36,648 nucleotides of DNA, taken from Pseudomonadota bacterium (GTDB lineage: Bacteria; Pseudomonadota; Gammaproteobacteria; Burkholderiales; JAJZQI01). Within the stretch, counting starts at the first letter, position 1. Every line of letters starts with the position of its first letter. The stretch covers positions 1-36,648 of the forward strand of contig JAJZQI010000021.1 of assembly GCA_021851875.1 (NCBI GenBank). Direction: 5' to 3'. A program made the position numbers and the translations under genes. Positions 36,051 to 36,648 of this stretch are shown here, piece after piece. A model generated the notes under the pieces. That model made no database searches and was not told the origin of the DNA. It saw only the letters and a list, made by a program, of their open reading frames with translations.

Positions 36051-36641
36051 TTATACCGGACGGTTGGCGGCCAGGTCGCGAATCGGACCCATGACTTTCA
36101 GGCCTTCTTCGTAAGACAGCGGCGGGAAGTCGGCAGAGAAGGACGCAGCGGTCTCGGCAATCTTGTCCAACTTGCCGGCCGTGTCCAGCTTCTTCAGATC
36201 ATTTTTTTCCAGATACAGCAAGTCGAGCAGTTCGTTGTACACGGTGGATTCGAAAATCGGCAGTACGTAGAATGTTGCACCACCATAGGGCACCGTGTAC
36301 TTGGTGGACATGTCGATGTTGTCGCAGAACAGGAAGTATTTGCCGTCCGGCAGCAGTTCTTCCTGCAGCACTTCAACCAGCGGCTTCAGGTATTCAAATG
36401 ACAGCAGAAAGCAGGACATGAAGGGAATACCGGGCTTGCCGGCATCGGCCACCATCATGACCTGGTCGGCACTGATTTCGGGTGGGCGAGCTTCGTCAGC
36501 CCGTTGTTCGGCAAATTTGATGGCGATGTCGCCGCGAAAGCCGTAGCGGCCGGCGACGTGGGTTTTGTCCTTGAATACCGGATTCAACAGACGCTTGGCA
36601 GCTTCCAGGGTTGCCAGACTCGATTCAGTAAAGGTGGCCAT
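36051..36641 (-). CDS. Unknown 196-residue protein
   Basis: Not recognised. Starts MATFTESSLATLEAAKRLLN; central strands include GIPFMSCFLLSFEYLKPLVE and DGKYFLFCDNIDMSTKYTVP, then TFYVLPIFESTVYNELLDLL. An acidic alpha/beta cytosolic protein. A possible earlier start beyond the window cannot be excluded because only 7 bases remain upstream. Coupled to the next gene by a 2-nt gap. Confidence 0.68.
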   Translation of the reverse strand: MATFTESSLATLEAAKRLLNPVFKDKTHVAGRYGFRGDIAIKFAEQRADEARPPEISADQVMMVADAGKPGIPFMSCFLLSFEYLKPLVEVLQEELLPDGKYFLFCDNIDMSTKYTVPYGGATFYVLPIFESTVYNELLDLLYLEKNDLKKLDTAGKLDKIAETAASFSADFPPLSYEEGLKVMGPIRDLAANRPV

Positions 36642-36648
36642 GATCTAG

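Overview
This window is an almost uninterrupted nitrogen-fixation (nif) island of a high-GC proteobacterium. The nearest fit is a microaerobic betaproteobacterium (Rhodocyclales- or Gallionellales-like). Supporting signs are a NifA with the complete Cys-x11-Cys-x19-Cys-x4-Cys signature of oxygen-sensitive alpha/beta-proteobacterial NifA, no nifL beside it, a housekeeping-type ISC operon embedded in the cluster, and fixABCX joined to nifV-cysE-nifW. Genus placement is inference only. No rRNA, tRNA, CRISPR array, IS element or phage gene was seen.

Layout. (1) 1-4.9 kb, plus strand: the end of nifE, then nifN, nifX, a DUF269 gene, a DUF683 (CCE_0567-like) gene, a nif-type 2[4Fe-4S] ferredoxin, nifQ, an Rrf2-type FeS regulator and an unknown gene; this is FeMo-co scaffold assembly and Mo donation. 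(2) 4.9-8.3 kb: modE-modA-modB-modC, high-affinity molybdate uptake, with a ModE-type operator directly upstream. (3) 8.3-11 kb: an unknown minus-strand gene behind a probable NifA/sigma54 promoter, a three-gene set (55-aa protein, Rieske ferredoxin, group II truncated hemoglobin), and an orphan periplasmic binding protein. (4) 18.2 down to 11.0 kb, minus strand: a ten-gene operon nifV-cysE(nifP)-nifW-fixA-fixB-fixC-fixX-2Fe2S ferredoxin-TPR-like protein-cytochrome c, behind one sigma54 promoter with NifA and IHF sites. (5) 18.5-19.0 kb: a broken tetR-like gene and a bidirectional terminator. (6) 24.2 down to 19.0 kb, minus strand: a complete iscS-iscU-erpA/iscA-iscA-hscB-hscA-fdx operon, again with sigma54, IHF and NifA sites. 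(7) 24.5-35.3 kb, plus strand: nifA, then nifB-fdxN-HesB-like-TPR-like-LRV FeS protein-two NifZ proteins-unknown-nifS-nifT-unknown-DegT-like-unknown-2Fe2S ferredoxin-SIR2-like, ending in a terminator. (8) 35.4-36.6 kb, minus strand: an FmdB zinc-ribbon gene and two unknown genes.

How it works together. ModABC brings in molybdate; NifQ, NifB, NifE/N, NifX and NifV (homocitrate) build FeMo-co. IscS/IscU/HscA/HscB and NifS supply FeS clusters, while no NifU is seen. FixABCX and at least six further small FeS proteins offer electron routes to nitrogenase. NifA with sigma54 appears to switch on at least four transcription units (nifV, isc, nifB, nifA itself) and probably a fifth unknown gene.

Most worth a second look: the nif-controlled full ISC operon; the unknown gene at about 8.3-8.6 kb behind a NifA-type promoter; a DegT-family protein whose PLP lysine is replaced by serine; a SIR2-like protein with an apparently altered active site; a pair of TPR-like paralogues in two different nif operons; and a His-rich linker in NifA.
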